A DNA stretch of 64,000 bases from Paraburkholderia susongensis (GTDB lineage: Bacteria > Pseudomonadota > Gammaproteobacteria > Burkholderiales > Burkholderiaceae): contig NZ_FXAT01000004.1 in NCBI RefSeq assembly GCF_900177725.1, forward strand, positions 248,001-312,000, written 5' to 3'. The notes beneath the pieces were generated by a model. The model had not been told where the DNA came from. It made no database searches and saw nothing but the letters and a program-made list of their open reading frames with translations. This document shows, one piece after another, positions 14,898-24,923 of the stretch; the first letter of the stretch is position 1; the number at the start of each line of letters is the position of its first letter. Position numbers and translations under genes: made by a program.

Positions 14898-16433
14898 ATG
14901 TTGAATCAGGGAGCTGTGAACGCTGCATCTGTCGACCCGAACGGCGCGAGCGCCGGGGCGGCTGGCGCGCGTCGCGTGCACATCGTCCCGGTCATCCTCG
15001 CGGGAGGCTCGGGCACGCGGCTGTGGCCCGTGTCGCGCGAGAACTTTCCCAAACAGCTGATCGACGTGGTCGGTTCCGACTCGCTGTTGCAGGCGACCGC
15101 GCGCAGGCTGGACGGGTTCCCGCCCGGCTGGAGCGTCGACGCGTCGCCGATCGTCGTGTGCGGTGAGGAGCATCGCTTCGTTATTGCAGAACAGCTTCAA
15201 GAAAACGGCGTCGCCGCGCGTCTGATCGTCGAGCCGGCGCGGCGCGATACGGCCCCTGCGTTGACGCTCGCGGCATCGCTCGCCTGCGCGGAAGGCGGCG
15301 ACGCGATTCTGATCGTCATGCCGGCCGATCACGCGATCGCTGACGTGCCCGCTTTGCAGCGCGCGCTCGAATGCGCCGCGCGTCACGCGCAGCAGGGCGC
15401 GATCGCCACGCTGGGCGTGCCGCCGACGCGCCCCGACACCGGCTTCGGCTATATCCGCATCGGCGCCGCGCTGACGGCGGGCGGCCATGCGATAGACGGC
15501 TTCGTCGAGAAACCGGCTGAGGAAATCGCCGCGCAATACGTCGCGGCGGGCACGTACTGGTGGAACAGCGGCATCTTTATCGTGCGCGCGAGCGTGTGGC
15601 TCGATACGCTCGAGCGTTTGCGGCCCGACATGCACACGCCGTGCGAAAGCGCGTTTGCTGGCGGCCACAAGGACGGCGCGGTGTTTCGTCCGTTGCATGA
15701 GGCGTTCCTCGGCGTGCCCGCGGATTCGATCGACTACGCGGTGATGGAGCGCCTGACCGAGCCGGCCAGCGCCCCGGCCGCCGCAAGTGCGCCCGGCGTC
15801 GTGATCCCGCTCGAGGCAGGCTGGTCCGACCTCGGCTCGTGGGACGCGGTATGGGCTGCCATGGAAAAAGACCCGAACGGCAACGCCGGGCGCGGACGCG
15901 TGGCGTTCGAAGGCGCCGTGTCGTGCTACGCGCATTCGGAAGGGCGGCTCGTCGCGTGCGTGGGCACCGCGAACGTCGTCGTGGTCGAGACCGCGGACGC
16001 CGTGCTCGTGGTCGATCGCTCGCACGTACAGGATGTGAAAGGGCTCGTGTCGCGCATCAAGGCGCAGCACGCACCCGAGGCCGACGTGCATCGCAAGGTG
16101 CGGCGTCCGTGGGGTTTCTACGATTCGATCGATCACGGCGAACGCTTCCAGGTCAAGCGCATCGTCGTGACGCCCGGCGCGCGGCTCTCGTTGCAGTTGC
16201 ACCATCACCGCGCCGAACACTGGGTCGTCGTGCGCGGCACTGCGCTCGTCACGCGCGGCGAAGAGCAGTTTCTGCTGAGCGAAAACGAATCGACCTACAT
16301 TCCGCTCGGCACGCGTCACCGGCTCGAAAACCCGGGCAAGGTGCCGCTCGAAATCATCGAAATCCAGTCAGGCACCTATCTCGGTGAAGACGACATTGTG
16401 AGGTTCAACGACAACTACGGCCGCTGCCCGTAA
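14898..16433 (+). CDS. manC: mannose-1-phosphate guanylyltransferase / mannose-6-phosphate isomerase
   Basis: 511-aa bifunctional type-II PMI/GMP. The nucleotidyltransferase motif VILAGGSGTRLWPVSRE is at ~33-48, and FVEKP, the GDP-mannose pyrophosphorylase motif, is at ~202. The C-terminal cupin isomerase domain has RPWGFYDSID, LQLHHHRAEHWVVVRGTA and YIPLGTRHRLENPG. It makes GDP-mannose, the precursor of the GDP-fucose produced by the gmd and fcl products downstream. The ATG at 14898 has AAGGA about 7 nt upstream; an in-frame ATG eleven codons earlier lacks such a site. It is the first gene of the long plus-strand biosynthetic run, 91 bp after the regulator gene. Confidence 0.95.
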   Translation: MLNQGAVNAASVDPNGASAGAAGARRVHIVPVILAGGSGTRLWPVSRENFPKQLIDVVGSDSLLQATARRLDGFPPGWSVDASPIVVCGEEHRFVIAEQLQENGVAARLIVEPARRDTAPALTLAASLACAEGGDAILIVMPADHAIADVPALQRALECAARHAQQGAIATLGVPPTRPDTGFGYIRIGAALTAGGHAIDGFVEKPAEEIAAQYVAAGTYWWNSGIFIVRASVWLDTLERLRPDMHTPCESAFAGGHKDGAVFRPLHEAFLGVPADSIDYAVMERLTEPASAPAAASAPGVVIPLEAGWSDLGSWDAVWAAMEKDPNGNAGRGRVAFEGAVSCYAHSEGRLVACVGTANVVVVETADAVLVVDRSHVQDVKGLVSRIKAQHAPEADVHRKVRRPWGFYDSIDHGERFQVKRIVVTPGARLSLQLHHHRAEHWVVVRGTALVTRGEEQFLLSENESTYIPLGTRHRLENPGKVPLEIIEIQSGTYLGEDDIVRFNDNYGRCP

Positions 16434-16487
16434 GCAGCACGCCCACGCCTTAATGACGGACAGGAACGGCAAAACGAGGTAAGCAAA

Positions 16488-17873
16488 ATGCGCAAGTTTC
16501 AGGATTTACTCGCGCGGATTTTCGATGTCGCGTTGGTGTTGACGGGTGCGGCGGTGGCGTCGCAGATCCGCTTCGACTACCTCGGCCAGTCGGGTTTCTA
16601 CTGGGCGCTGGTGATGTTTTCCGCCGCGTTCGCGCTCGCGATCTTCCCGGCGTTCGGCGTCTACGAATCGTGGCGCGGCCGCTCGAAGCTCGGGCTCGCG
16701 GGCCAGGTGTCGCTCGCATGGCTGATCGTGCAGGCCTGCGCGCTCGTGCTCATGTATTCGCTGCATCGCATCGATTTCGTTTCGCGGCTGTGGTTCTCGT
16801 ACTGGACAGCGGTCACGGGCGGCCTGCTGATTTCGTACCGGCTCATCACGCATGCGGTGCTCGCGCGTGCGCGCGGCGCGGGCTTGAACCTGCATCAGGT
16901 CGCGATCGTCGGCAGCGGCTCGCAGTGCGACGCGCTCCTGCGCCGCATCGAATCCGCGCCCACCGCGGGCTTTCGCGCGACCGCCGTCTACAACACGAGC
17001 CCGGACGTGTCAGCGGTGAAGAATTCGCGCGTGCCGGTGTTCGATAGTGTCGACGCGCTCGCGGGCTACATCCGTACCAACGACGTGCACGAACTGTGGC
17101 TGATGCTGTCGCTCTCCGAGGAACCGCTCATCTGCGCGCTGATCGACGAATTCCGCGACGATCTCGTGAACATCCGCTTCATGCCGGACGTGCGCAGCCA
17201 CGCGTTGTTCGAAGGCAGCGGCGTCGTCGATCTGCTCGGCGTGCCGGCCATCAACCTCGTGGCGTCGCCGCTCTCGGCGAGCGCGATGCTGAAGAAGGAA
17301 ATCTTCGACCGCCTGTTCGCGGCGACCGCGCTGATCGGTCTCGCACCGTTGATGCTCGGCATCGCGCTCGTGGTGAAGCTCTCGTCGCGCGGCCCGGTTT
17401 TCTTCAGGCAGAAGCGCAAGGGCGCGGACGGGCACGTGTTCACGATCTACAAGTTCCGCTCGATGCGCGTGCATGCCGAAGCGAAAGGCACCTTGAGCCA
17501 GGCGACGCGCAACGACAAGCGCGTGACGAGAGTCGGCGCGTTCCTGCGCCGCACGAGCCTCGACGAGCTGCCGCAATTCTTCAACGTGCTGCGTGGCGAC
17601 ATGTCGGTCGTAGGACCGCGTCCCCATGCGCTCGAGCACGACGACCTCTATCAGAAGGTGGTCGCCGGCTACATCAATCGCTATCGAATCAAGCCGGGTA
17701 TCACGGGCTGGGCGCAAATCAACGGCTTTCGTGGCGAAACCGACCGCATCGAGAAGATGGAGCGTCGCGTCGAACATGACCTGTACTACCTCGGTCATTG
17801 GTCGTTCGCACTCGACATGCGGATCATCGGCGCGACGATCGTCGCAGGACTGGTGCATCGAAACGCTTACTAG
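16488..17873 (+). CDS. wcaJ: undecaprenyl-phosphate hexose-1-phosphate transferase (chain initiation)
   Basis: 461 aa. The N-terminal half has four or five membrane helices and a Rossmann-like CoA-binding_3 domain (VAIVGSGSQCDALLRRI, ~140). The C-terminal bacterial sugar-transferase domain begins at KKEIFDRLFA (~265) and has SRGPVFFRQKRKG, FTIYKFRSMR, the catalytic-type LDELPQFFNVLRGDMS and GPRPHALEHD, then KPGITGWAQINGFRGET. These enzymes load the first sugar phosphate, usually glucose-1-P in this family, onto undecaprenyl phosphate at the inner membrane. Length and gene order after manC fit WcaJ. The start at 16488 has GAGG upstream. Confidence 0.92.
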   Translation: MRKFQDLLARIFDVALVLTGAAVASQIRFDYLGQSGFYWALVMFSAAFALAIFPAFGVYESWRGRSKLGLAGQVSLAWLIVQACALVLMYSLHRIDFVSRLWFSYWTAVTGGLLISYRLITHAVLARARGAGLNLHQVAIVGSGSQCDALLRRIESAPTAGFRATAVYNTSPDVSAVKNSRVPVFDSVDALAGYIRTNDVHELWLMLSLSEEPLICALIDEFRDDLVNIRFMPDVRSHALFEGSGVVDLLGVPAINLVASPLSASAMLKKEIFDRLFAATALIGLAPLMLGIALVVKLSSRGPVFFRQKRKGADGHVFTIYKFRSMRVHAEAKGTLSQATRNDKRVTRVGAFLRRTSLDELPQFFNVLRGDMSVVGPRPHALEHDDLYQKVVAGYINRYRIKPGITGWAQINGFRGETDRIEKMERRVEHDLYYLGHWSFALDMRIIGATIVAGLVHRNAY

Positions 17874-17940
17874 TGGTGAACAAGCGCCACACACTGCCTC
17901 TGCCCGAGAACGGTCGCCGTGGCCACAAGGAGGAAACATC

Positions 17941-19080
17941 ATGAGCTCGCTACGCTTACGCACCGGAAGTATTCTGGTTTTTGCTACTGCTTCGCTGCTT
18001 TCCGGATGCGGAATCGCACCCGGGCAGAGGATGGTCACCCCCGCCACGGTTCCGGACACCGGCGGCGACTTCAGCACGGAAGCCGCGCAGCAGACGCAGA
18101 TACCGATCACCGACATCAATCTCGCGCTGCTGCGCAAGATGCGTGCCGATCAGAAAAGCTCGGACTTGCCGCAGGCAACGGCGGCGCTGTTCGGCAAGCC
18201 GACCGCGTACAAGGTCGGCCCCGGCGACGTGCTGCAGATCGTCGTGTGGGATCACCCGGAACTTGCAGCCGCGCTCGGCCAGCCGCCGCAGAATTCGCGC
18301 CCCTCGGATGCGATGCCGGGCTTCCTGATCGACGAGCACGGCGACGTGCAGTTTCCGTACGCGGGCACGCTGCACGTCGCGGGCAGGGACGTCGCGTCGA
18401 TCCAGCGCGAGCTGCATCAGCGGCTGAGCAAGGTCTACCAGAAGCCTGAAGTGACGGTGCGCGTCGCGTCGTTCCGCAACGCGCAGGTGTATGTCGACGG
18501 CGAAGTGCGCACGCCCGGCACGCAGCCGGTCAACGACATTCCGATGTCGCTCACGAGCGCGATCAATCTGAGCGGCGGCTTCAGCGCGAACGCGGACCGC
18601 GGCCGCGTCGAGCTGGTGCGCAACGGCACCACCTATCCGCTCAATTTCGACGATCTGATCAGGCATGGGCACAATCCTTCGGACATCTATCTGCAGCCGG
18701 GCGATCTCGTGCGCGTCGCCGCGCGCGAGGACAGCGGCGTCTACGTGATGGGCGAGGTCAACAAGCCCGCTACGATCCTGCCGATGCGCAACGGCTCGCT
18801 CACGCTCTCGCAGGCGATCTCCGACAGCGGCAGCTTCGACTCGAACACGGCCGCGGCCCAGCAGCTCTTCGTGATCCGCGATTCGACGGGCGATTCGCCG
18901 CAGATTTACCACCTCGATGCGACCTCTCCGGTGTCGATGCTGCTCGCCAACCAGTTCGAGCTTCAGCCGAAAGACATCGTGTATGTCGGCCAGGGCGGGC
19001 TGGTCCGCTTCAACCGTGTGCTGAACCTGCTGCTGCCGGCGATCAACGCGGCCGTGACGGGCGCGGTGCTCGCGAAGTGA
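17941..19080 (+). CDS. wza: outer-membrane polysaccharide export lipoprotein
   Basis: 379 aa, the length of E. coli Wza. It has a lipoprotein signal (ASLLSGC, Cys at ~23), then the poly-export domain (YKVGPGDVLQIVVWDHPELA, ~90-110; IDEHGDVQFPYAGTLHVAG) and SLBB repeats (VYVDGEVRTPGTQPV and VYVMGEVNKPATILPM). It ends with a short helix (NLLLPAINAAVTGAVLA) that may be the outer-membrane-spanning segment. It forms the octameric export channel for group-1-type polymers together with Wzc. The start is fixed by AGGAGG 7 nt before the ATG. Confidence 0.94.
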   Translation: MSSLRLRTGSILVFATASLLSGCGIAPGQRMVTPATVPDTGGDFSTEAAQQTQIPITDINLALLRKMRADQKSSDLPQATAALFGKPTAYKVGPGDVLQIVVWDHPELAAALGQPPQNSRPSDAMPGFLIDEHGDVQFPYAGTLHVAGRDVASIQRELHQRLSKVYQKPEVTVRVASFRNAQVYVDGEVRTPGTQPVNDIPMSLTSAINLSGGFSANADRGRVELVRNGTTYPLNFDDLIRHGHNPSDIYLQPGDLVRVAAREDSGVYVMGEVNKPATILPMRNGSLTLSQAISDSGSFDSNTAAAQQLFVIRDSTGDSPQIYHLDATSPVSMLLANQFELQPKDIVYVGQGGLVRFNRVLNLLLPAINAAVTGAVLAK

Positions 19081-19131
19081 CCGACGTGTAACGCGCAACC
19101 TGAACCGCCGGGCTTTGTTGGGTGATGAAAA

Positions 19132-21366
19132 ATGGCAATCAATTTCGAAAACCGTTACACCGACGTGTCCGGCACGGACGAGCTTCGTCTATCGGACTAT
19201 CTACGTACGATCGTGCGCGGTTGGCGCACGATCGTCGTGGTGACGCTGATCGCGCTCGCGCTCGGCTGCGCGTACGCGTTTCTCGCGCCGCCGACCTACC
19301 GCGCGGACGTGCTGTTCCACGTCGAGGACCAAACGGCCAATGCCAACGGGAATGCGAAGGACTCCTTGCCGCCGCTCACCGGCATGTTCGATACCAAGCC
19401 GTCGACGGCGGCGCAGATCGAGCTGCTCAAGTCGCGGCTGGTCACCGAGGAGACGGTTCGCAATCTGCATCTCGACATCACGGCGACGCCGCGTTATCTA
19501 CCGTTCATCGGCGGCATGATCGCGGGTCTCGTGAACGGGCAATGGTGGTTCAGGCTGCCGTCGTTCATCAACCTGTCGGGTTTCGCGTGGGGCAACGAGA
19601 GCATCACGGTGTCGCGCTTCGATACGTCGAAGGAAATGTACGACGAGACTTTCGCGCTCGTCGCGGGCGCCGATAACACGTTCGTACTGCGCGATCCGAA
19701 CGGCATCGCGATTCTCTCGGGACGCGTCGGCGAAACCGTGCAGACCGACACCGCCGACGGCCCGATCTCGCTGCACGTCGACAAGCTGGTCGGTGCGCCG
19801 GGCTCGCGTTTCGAACTGACGCGCGCGTCGACGCTCGGCACGGTGGACCGGCTGCAAAAGGCGCTGGTCGTGCAGGAAACCGCGCTGCAGTCCGGCGTGA
19901 TCCGCGTGAGCCTCGAGGGCGGCGACCCGGCGCTGACCGCGGCGATCGTCAACAACATGGCGCGCGAGTTCGTGCGTCAGGACATCGCGAGCCGCTCGAC
20001 GGAAGCCGAGCACATGCTCGCGTTCCTCGATCAGCAACTGCCCGGCCTGCGCAAGGAACTCGACGACGCGGAGCAGCGCTACAACAAGTTCCGCAACGCG
20101 CATGGCACGGTCGACCTCGGCGAGGAAAGCCGCCTGCTGCTGCAGCAGGTCGTCGACAACAAGACCAAGCTGCTCGATCTGCAGCAGCAACGCGCGGAGA
20201 TGTCGCAGCGCTTCACGGCGAGCCACCCGGCCGTCGCCGCGCTCGACGCGCAGATCGCCGAGTTGCAGAACGCGCAGGCCAACATGAACCGCAGCGTCGC
20301 GGCGATGCCGGACACCGAGCAGACCGCACTGCGTCTGCTGCGCGACGTGCATGTGGACACGGAGCTGTACACGAATCTGCTCAACAGCGCACAGCAGTTG
20401 CGCGTCGCGAAGGCGGGCCAGGTGGGCAGCGTGCGCGTCGTGGACCTCGCCGAAACGCCCGACGAACCAGTGCGGCCCAAGCGCGTGATCGCGATCCTGA
20501 TCGCGCTCGGCGGCGGCATCGTGCTCGGCATTCTGCTGACCTTCTTCAAGCGCGCGATGTACGGCGGCGTGGAGCGTCCCGACGAACTCGAGGCGATGCT
20601 CGGCGTGCCGGTATTCGCGGTCGTGCCGCGCAGCCAGACGCAGTTGCGGCTACAGGAAAACGTGATGCTGCGCCGGCGCGGTCTGCACGTGCTCGCGCAG
20701 CAGGCGCCGGAGGATATCGCGGTGGAGGGCGTGCGCAATCTGCGCACCTCGCTGCAACTGTCGCTCGATCAGGCGGAAAACAACGTCGTGATGATTACCG
20801 GCTCGCGGCCCGACGCCGGCAAGTCGTTCCTGTCGGTGAACCTCGCGGCGCTCGTCGCCTCGGCGAACAAGCGCGTGCTCATTATCGACGGCGACATGCG
20901 GCGCGGCGACGTGCACTCGCATTTCGGCGTCGGCCATCAGCCGGGTCTCTCCGACGTGCTGAGCGGCGGCGAGCTCGACGCGATGATCCAGCGCGACGTG
21001 CTGCCCGGTCTCGACGTGATCGCGAAGGGCACCTTGCCCACGCATCCGTCCGAGTTGCTGATGAGCAAGCGCTTCCAGACGATGCTCGAAGAACTGAAGC
21101 CGCGCTACGACCTCATCATCGTCGATACGCCGCCGGTCCTCGCGGTCACCGACTCGACGCTGATCGGCAAGTACGCAGGGACGACGCTGCTGGTGGTGCG
21201 CCATGGCCGCCATCCGCTCAACGAAATCGTCGAAACGACGAAGCGCCTACGCAACGGCGGCGTCGCGCTGCGCGGTGTGTTGCTCACCGACGTGCCGCAG
21301 GAAGGCGCGTTCCTCGGTTCCGGCTATCAGGGCGGTTATTACGGCTACGACAGTATTGCCGGCTGA
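19132..21366 (+). CDS. wzc: polysaccharide co-polymerase / BY-kinase
   Basis: 744 aa. The Wzz-like N-domain has a first membrane helix at ~28-48, and a coiled-coil-rich periplasmic part extends to ~440 before the second helix ([17 protein letters not shown]). The cytoplasmic tyrosine-kinase domain has Walker [12 protein letters not shown] (~553-563), Walker A' [11 protein letters not shown] and Walker B LIIVDTPP (~660). The tail [16 protein letters not shown] supplies a short Tyr cluster (four Tyr), the usual autophosphorylation site. It controls chain length and export with Wza. No Wzb-type phosphatase gene lies between or near, which is unusual. Confidence 0.94.
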   Translation: MAINFENRYTDVSGTDELRLSDYLRTIVRGWRTIVVVTLIALALGCAYAFLAPPTYRADVLFHVEDQTANANGNAKDSLPPLTGMFDTKPSTAAQIELLKSRLVTEETVRNLHLDITATPRYLPFIGGMIAGLVNGQWWFRLPSFINLSGFAWGNESITVSRFDTSKEMYDETFALVAGADNTFVLRDPNGIAILSGRVGETVQTDTADGPISLHVDKLVGAPGSRFELTRASTLGTVDRLQKALVVQETALQSGVIRVSLEGGDPALTAAIVNNMAREFVRQDIASRSTEAEHMLAFLDQQLPGLRKELDDAEQRYNKFRNAHGTVDLGEESRLLLQQVVDNKTKLLDLQQQRAEMSQRFTASHPAVAALDAQIAELQNAQANMNRSVAAMPDTEQTALRLLRDVHVDTELYTNLLNSAQQLRVAKAGQVGSVRVVDLAETPDEPVRPKRVIAILIALGGGIVLGILLTFFKRAMYGGVERPDELEAMLGVPVFAVVPRSQTQLRLQENVMLRRRGLHVLAQQAPEDIAVEGVRNLRTSLQLSLDQAENNVVMITGSRPDAGKSFLSVNLAALVASANKRVLIIDGDMRRGDVHSHFGVGHQPGLSDVLSGGELDAMIQRDVLPGLDVIAKGTLPTHPSELLMSKRFQTMLEELKPRYDLIIVDTPPVLAVTDSTLIGKYAGTTLLVVRHGRHPLNEIVETTKRLRNGGVALRGVLLTDVPQEGAFLGSGYQGGYYGYDSIAG

Positions 21367-21551
21367 CGATGCGGCCCGCGCCGGCCGGCGCGGGCCCATT
21401 GCGCGATGACCGCGGGCACGGCATCGCCAGAAGCAGCGCTACACGCATAACGACAACCATCACGACAGCGGCACGCGCGACCGCTGCGGCCTTCACATTG
21501 TTACGGCCATTTGCATCGAAAAAGGGTTCCACCCCCCCAGGAGAAAGCTTC

Positions 21552-22667
21552 ATGAAACGCAAGGTTGCGCTGATTACCGGTATCACCGGACAGGACGGGT
21601 CGTACCTCGCGGAGTTGCTGCTCGCCAAGGACTACGACGTGCACGGCATCAAACGCAGGTCGTCGCTGTTCAACACGGACCGGATCGATCACCTCTATCG
21701 CGATCCCCACGACCCCGAGCAACGGCTCTTTCTGCACCATGCCGACCTGACCGATTCCACCAGCATGCTGCGTGTGATCCAGCGTGTCGAACCCGACGAA
21801 ATCTACAACCTCGCGGCGCAGAGCCACGTCGCCGTGTCGTTCGAGGAACCCGAATACACAGCCAACGCGGACGGCCTCGGGGCGCTGCGGATTCTCGAGG
21901 CGATCCGCATTCTCGGTCTGGAGAAAACGCGCTTCTATCAGGCCTCGACATCGGAGTTGTACGGGCTCGTGCAACAGGTGCCGCAATCGGAGACCACGCC
22001 GTTCTATCCGCGTAGCCCCTACGCGGTGGCGAAGCTGTTCGCGTACTGGACCACGGTCAACTACCGAGAAGCGTACGGGCTCTATGCGTGCAACGGGATT
22101 CTGTTCAATCACGAATCGCCGGTGCGTGGCGAGACGTTCGTCACGCGCAAGATCACGCGCGCGATCGCGCGCATCGCGGTGGGTCTGCAGAAGACACTCT
22201 ATCTCGGCAACCTCGGTGCGCTGCGCGACTGGGGCCATGCGCGCGATTACGTGGAGATGCAGTGGCGCATGCTGCAACAGGACGAGCCCGAGGACTACGT
22301 GATCGCGACCGGCGTGCAGTACAGCGTGCGCGAGTTCGTGCAGCAGGCGGCGTCCGAGTTGGGTGTGAGCGTGCGCTTCGAGGGCACGGGCGAGAACGAG
22401 GTCGGCGTCGTCGAGAAGGTCGAGCGGCGCGAGATCAAGGTCGAGCCGGGCGACGTGATCGTGCGGGTCGATCCGCGCTACTTCCGGCCCGCCGAAGTCG
22501 AAACGCTGCTCGGCGATCCGTCGAAGGCGCATGCGAAGCTCGGTTGGCAGCCGACCACGCCGTTTGCCGCGCTCGTCAAGGAAATGGTGCTCGCTGATTA
22601 CCAGATTGCACGCCGCGACGCGCTCGTCACGCTGGCCGGCTTTACGGCGATGGAACATCATGAATAG
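21552..22667 (+). CDS. gmd: GDP-mannose 4,6-dehydratase
   Basis: 371-aa extended SDR enzyme. The NAD(P) motif is [16 protein letters not shown] (~6-21). Family segments include [19 protein letters not shown], the STSELYG loop (~135), the YAVAK Tyr/Lys pair (~158-162) and [17 protein letters not shown]. It converts GDP-D-mannose to GDP-4-keto-6-deoxy-mannose. The preferred start is at 21552 with AGGAGA upstream. The last 8 bp overlap fcl, which makes the next enzyme in the pathway. Confidence 0.96.
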   Translation: MKRKVALITGITGQDGSYLAELLLAKDYDVHGIKRRSSLFNTDRIDHLYRDPHDPEQRLFLHHADLTDSTSMLRVIQRVEPDEIYNLAAQSHVAVSFEEPEYTANADGLGALRILEAIRILGLEKTRFYQASTSELYGLVQQVPQSETTPFYPRSPYAVAKLFAYWTTVNYREAYGLYACNGILFNHESPVRGETFVTRKITRAIARIAVGLQKTLYLGNLGALRDWGHARDYVEMQWRMLQQDEPEDYVIATGVQYSVREFVQQAASELGVSVRFEGTGENEVGVVEKVERREIKVEPGDVIVRVDPRYFRPAEVETLLGDPSKAHAKLGWQPTTPFAALVKEMVLADYQIARRDALVTLAGFTAMEHHE

Positions 22668-23628
22668 CGCAATGAACAGACAGGCGCGCATCTTCGTCGC
22701 GGGCCATCGCGGCATGGTCGGCTCCGCGCTCGTCAGGCGCCTTGCCGCCGAGGGCTATCCGAACGTCGTCACGCGCACGCACGCCGAACTCGACCTCACG
22801 GATCAGGCCGCCGTCAACCGCTTTTTCGAAAGCGAGCGCATCGACGTGGTGCTGCTCGCGGCCGCGCGCGTCGGCGGCATCTTCGCGAACGCGTCGCGGC
22901 CGGCCGAGTTCATCTACGAGAACCTCGCGATCGAAACCAATGTGATTCACGCGGCGTATCGCGCGAAAGTGGAGCGGCTCGTGTTCTTCGGTTCGTCGTG
23001 CATCTATCCGAAGCAGTGTCCGCAGCCGATCCGCGAGGAGTATCTGCTCACCTCGGAGCTCGAGCCGACCAACGACGCGTATGCCATCGCGAAGATCGCG
23101 GGTCTCAAGCTGTGCGAAGCGTACAACCGCGAATACGGCACGCAGTACGTCTCGCTGATGCCGACCAATCTGTATGGCCCGAACGACAACTACGACCTGA
23201 ACAGCAGCCACGTGTTGCCGGCGCTGCTGCGCAAGGCGCACGAAGCGCGGCGCGACGGCGCCGCGACGCTGACGGTGTGGGGCTCGGGCACGCCGCGCCG
23301 CGAATTTCTGCATGTGGACGATCTCGCCGCGGCGACGCTCTTCGTGCTCGAGCACGGCGTGACGGAAGGACTTTTCAACGTCGGCGTGGGCGAGGATCTG
23401 TCGATCCGCGAACTGGCCGAGTGCATTTGCAAGGTGGCTGGTTTCGAGGGGGAACTCGTGTTCGATGCGTCGAAGCCCGACGGCACGCCGCGCAAGCTGC
23501 TCGACGTATCGCGGCTCGCGCAGATGGGCTGGCGCGCGACGATCGGTCTGGAGGAGGGCATCGCGGCGACGTACCAGGACTTCGTCGCATCGCATAGCGG
23601 TTCGGCGGCGCCCGCGCTGCACGCATAA
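22660..23628 (+). CDS. fcl: GDP-L-fucose synthase
   Basis: 322-aa SDR epimerase/reductase (WcaG). It has [17 protein letters not shown] (~12-28), the SSCIYPK active-site loop (~112), a YAIAK catalytic pair (~140) and [20 protein letters not shown]. It turns the Gmd product into GDP-L-fucose. It starts inside the end of gmd (ATG at 22660). Together with manC and gmd it predicts a fucose-containing polymer. Confidence 0.96.
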   Translation: MNSAMNRQARIFVAGHRGMVGSALVRRLAAEGYPNVVTRTHAELDLTDQAAVNRFFESERIDVVLLAAARVGGIFANASRPAEFIYENLAIETNVIHAAYRAKVERLVFFGSSCIYPKQCPQPIREEYLLTSELEPTNDAYAIAKIAGLKLCEAYNREYGTQYVSLMPTNLYGPNDNYDLNSSHVLPALLRKAHEARRDGAATLTVWGSGTPRREFLHVDDLAAATLFVLEHGVTEGLFNVGVGEDLSIRELAECICKVAGFEGELVFDASKPDGTPRKLLDVSRLAQMGWRATIGLEEGIAATYQDFVASHSGSAAPALHA

Positions 23629-23705
23629 GCGCGCGAGCCGGGCAAAGCGTGTGACGCCGCCGGTTGCGGCACACGCGGACTGACTTTTCGAGGAGCGGCA
23701 TAAAA

Positions 23706-24848
23706 ATGACAGTGTCAGTCACGATCTTCCACAACGTCGTATGGTCGCGCCACAAAGGTGTGGTGTTTTCTGCTCTGCACAATATTTCGGCATCCGGATC
23801 AATTCGCTATTCGATGGTGCAGATCGCGGATACCGAGCACGACCGGGTCGGCTTCTCCGACGTCGATTACTCGTACCACCGCTATCCGATGCAGAAGCTG
23901 TTCGACGGATGCTACGAGGATGTGCCGACGCTCAAGATGATCACGCGGCTCACCTGGGAAGTGCTGCGCGCGAAATCGGATCTGATCGTGCTGCCGGGCT
24001 ATCACCGTCCCGAGTACTGGGCGATGCTCGTGGCCTGCATCGTGACCGGCAAGCGGCGCGCGGTGTTCTGCGATTCGACGGCGCGCGACCGCCCGAAGAA
24101 ACTCCTCACGTCGATTCCGAAGCGCGTGTTCTTCTCGCTATGCGACGGCTACTTCGGCTTCGGCGAGCGCAGCCGCGAATACCTGCTGTCGCTCGGCGCG
24201 AAGCGCGACAAGATTTTCGTGCCTTGCCAGGCCGCCGCGTTGCCGGGCTCGTTCTCGCCGGAGCGCGCCTTGGCTGAGCGGGTCGCCGCGCGCGAAGGCA
24301 ATCCGCCGGTGTTCCTGTTCGTCGGGCGGCTCTCGGAGGAGAAAGGCATCGGCACGCTGATCGATTCGTTCGCGGGCCTGCACCGGCGCATTCCGGCCGC
24401 GCGTCTGCGCATCGTCGGTACGGGGCCGATGCACGACGCGCTGGTCGCGAAGGTGGCCGAGCTTCAACTCCGCGATGCGGTGACGTTCGTCGGCAGTCTG
24501 CAGGACGAGCCGCTGTCGCAGGAGTACTACCACGCGACCTGCATGGTGCTGCCGAGCTACAGCGAGCCTTGGGGGCTCGTCGTCAACGAGGCGCTGGCGC
24601 ACGGCTGCCCGGCGGTGGTTAGCGAGAGTTGCGGCTGCGTGCCGGAGCTCGTGATCGACGGCGTGAGCGGCTATGCGTTCACGGCGGGCGATGTGGCCGG
24701 ACTGCAGCGCACGATGCTGAAGTCGATGGAAGCGTTCGCCGATGCGAGTGGCACTGCGCACCGCTGCATGGATGTGATTCGCCGCTTCGATCCGCCGTCG
24801 GCCGCAGCCAATATCGCGCGCGGGTGCGCGCTGATGCTGAGCCACTGA
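23706..24848 (+). CDS. family 4 glycosyltransferase, EPS locus
   Basis: 380-aa GT-B enzyme. The N-terminus (TIFHNVVWSRHKGVVFSALH) differs from the LSGAE type and resembles GTs that recognise lipid-linked intermediates. The C-terminal donor domain has FLFVGRLSEEKGIGTLIDSF (~200), LRIVGTGPM and PSYSEPWGLVVNEALAHGCP with the E-x7-E pair. The start at 23706 follows GAGGAG by about 10 nt. It follows fcl in the same transcript direction. The donor and linkage are unknown; GDP-mannose or GDP-fucose are reasonable given the neighbours. Confidence 0.87.
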   Translation: MTVSVTIFHNVVWSRHKGVVFSALHNISASGSIRYSMVQIADTEHDRVGFSDVDYSYHRYPMQKLFDGCYEDVPTLKMITRLTWEVLRAKSDLIVLPGYHRPEYWAMLVACIVTGKRRAVFCDSTARDRPKKLLTSIPKRVFFSLCDGYFGFGERSREYLLSLGAKRDKIFVPCQAAALPGSFSPERALAERVAAREGNPPVFLFVGRLSEEKGIGTLIDSFAGLHRRIPAARLRIVGTGPMHDALVAKVAELQLRDAVTFVGSLQDEPLSQEYYHATCMVLPSYSEPWGLVVNEALAHGCPAVVSESCGCVPELVIDGVSGYAFTAGDVAGLQRTMLKSMEAFADASGTAHRCMDVIRRFDPPSAAANIARGCALMLSH

Positions 24849-24923
24849 GGTGCGATTGCGGTGAGTTGAAAAGAGTCGCGACGAGAGCGTCGCCGCGAAG
24901 GCTTAAACGTTCTGGCAGCCACA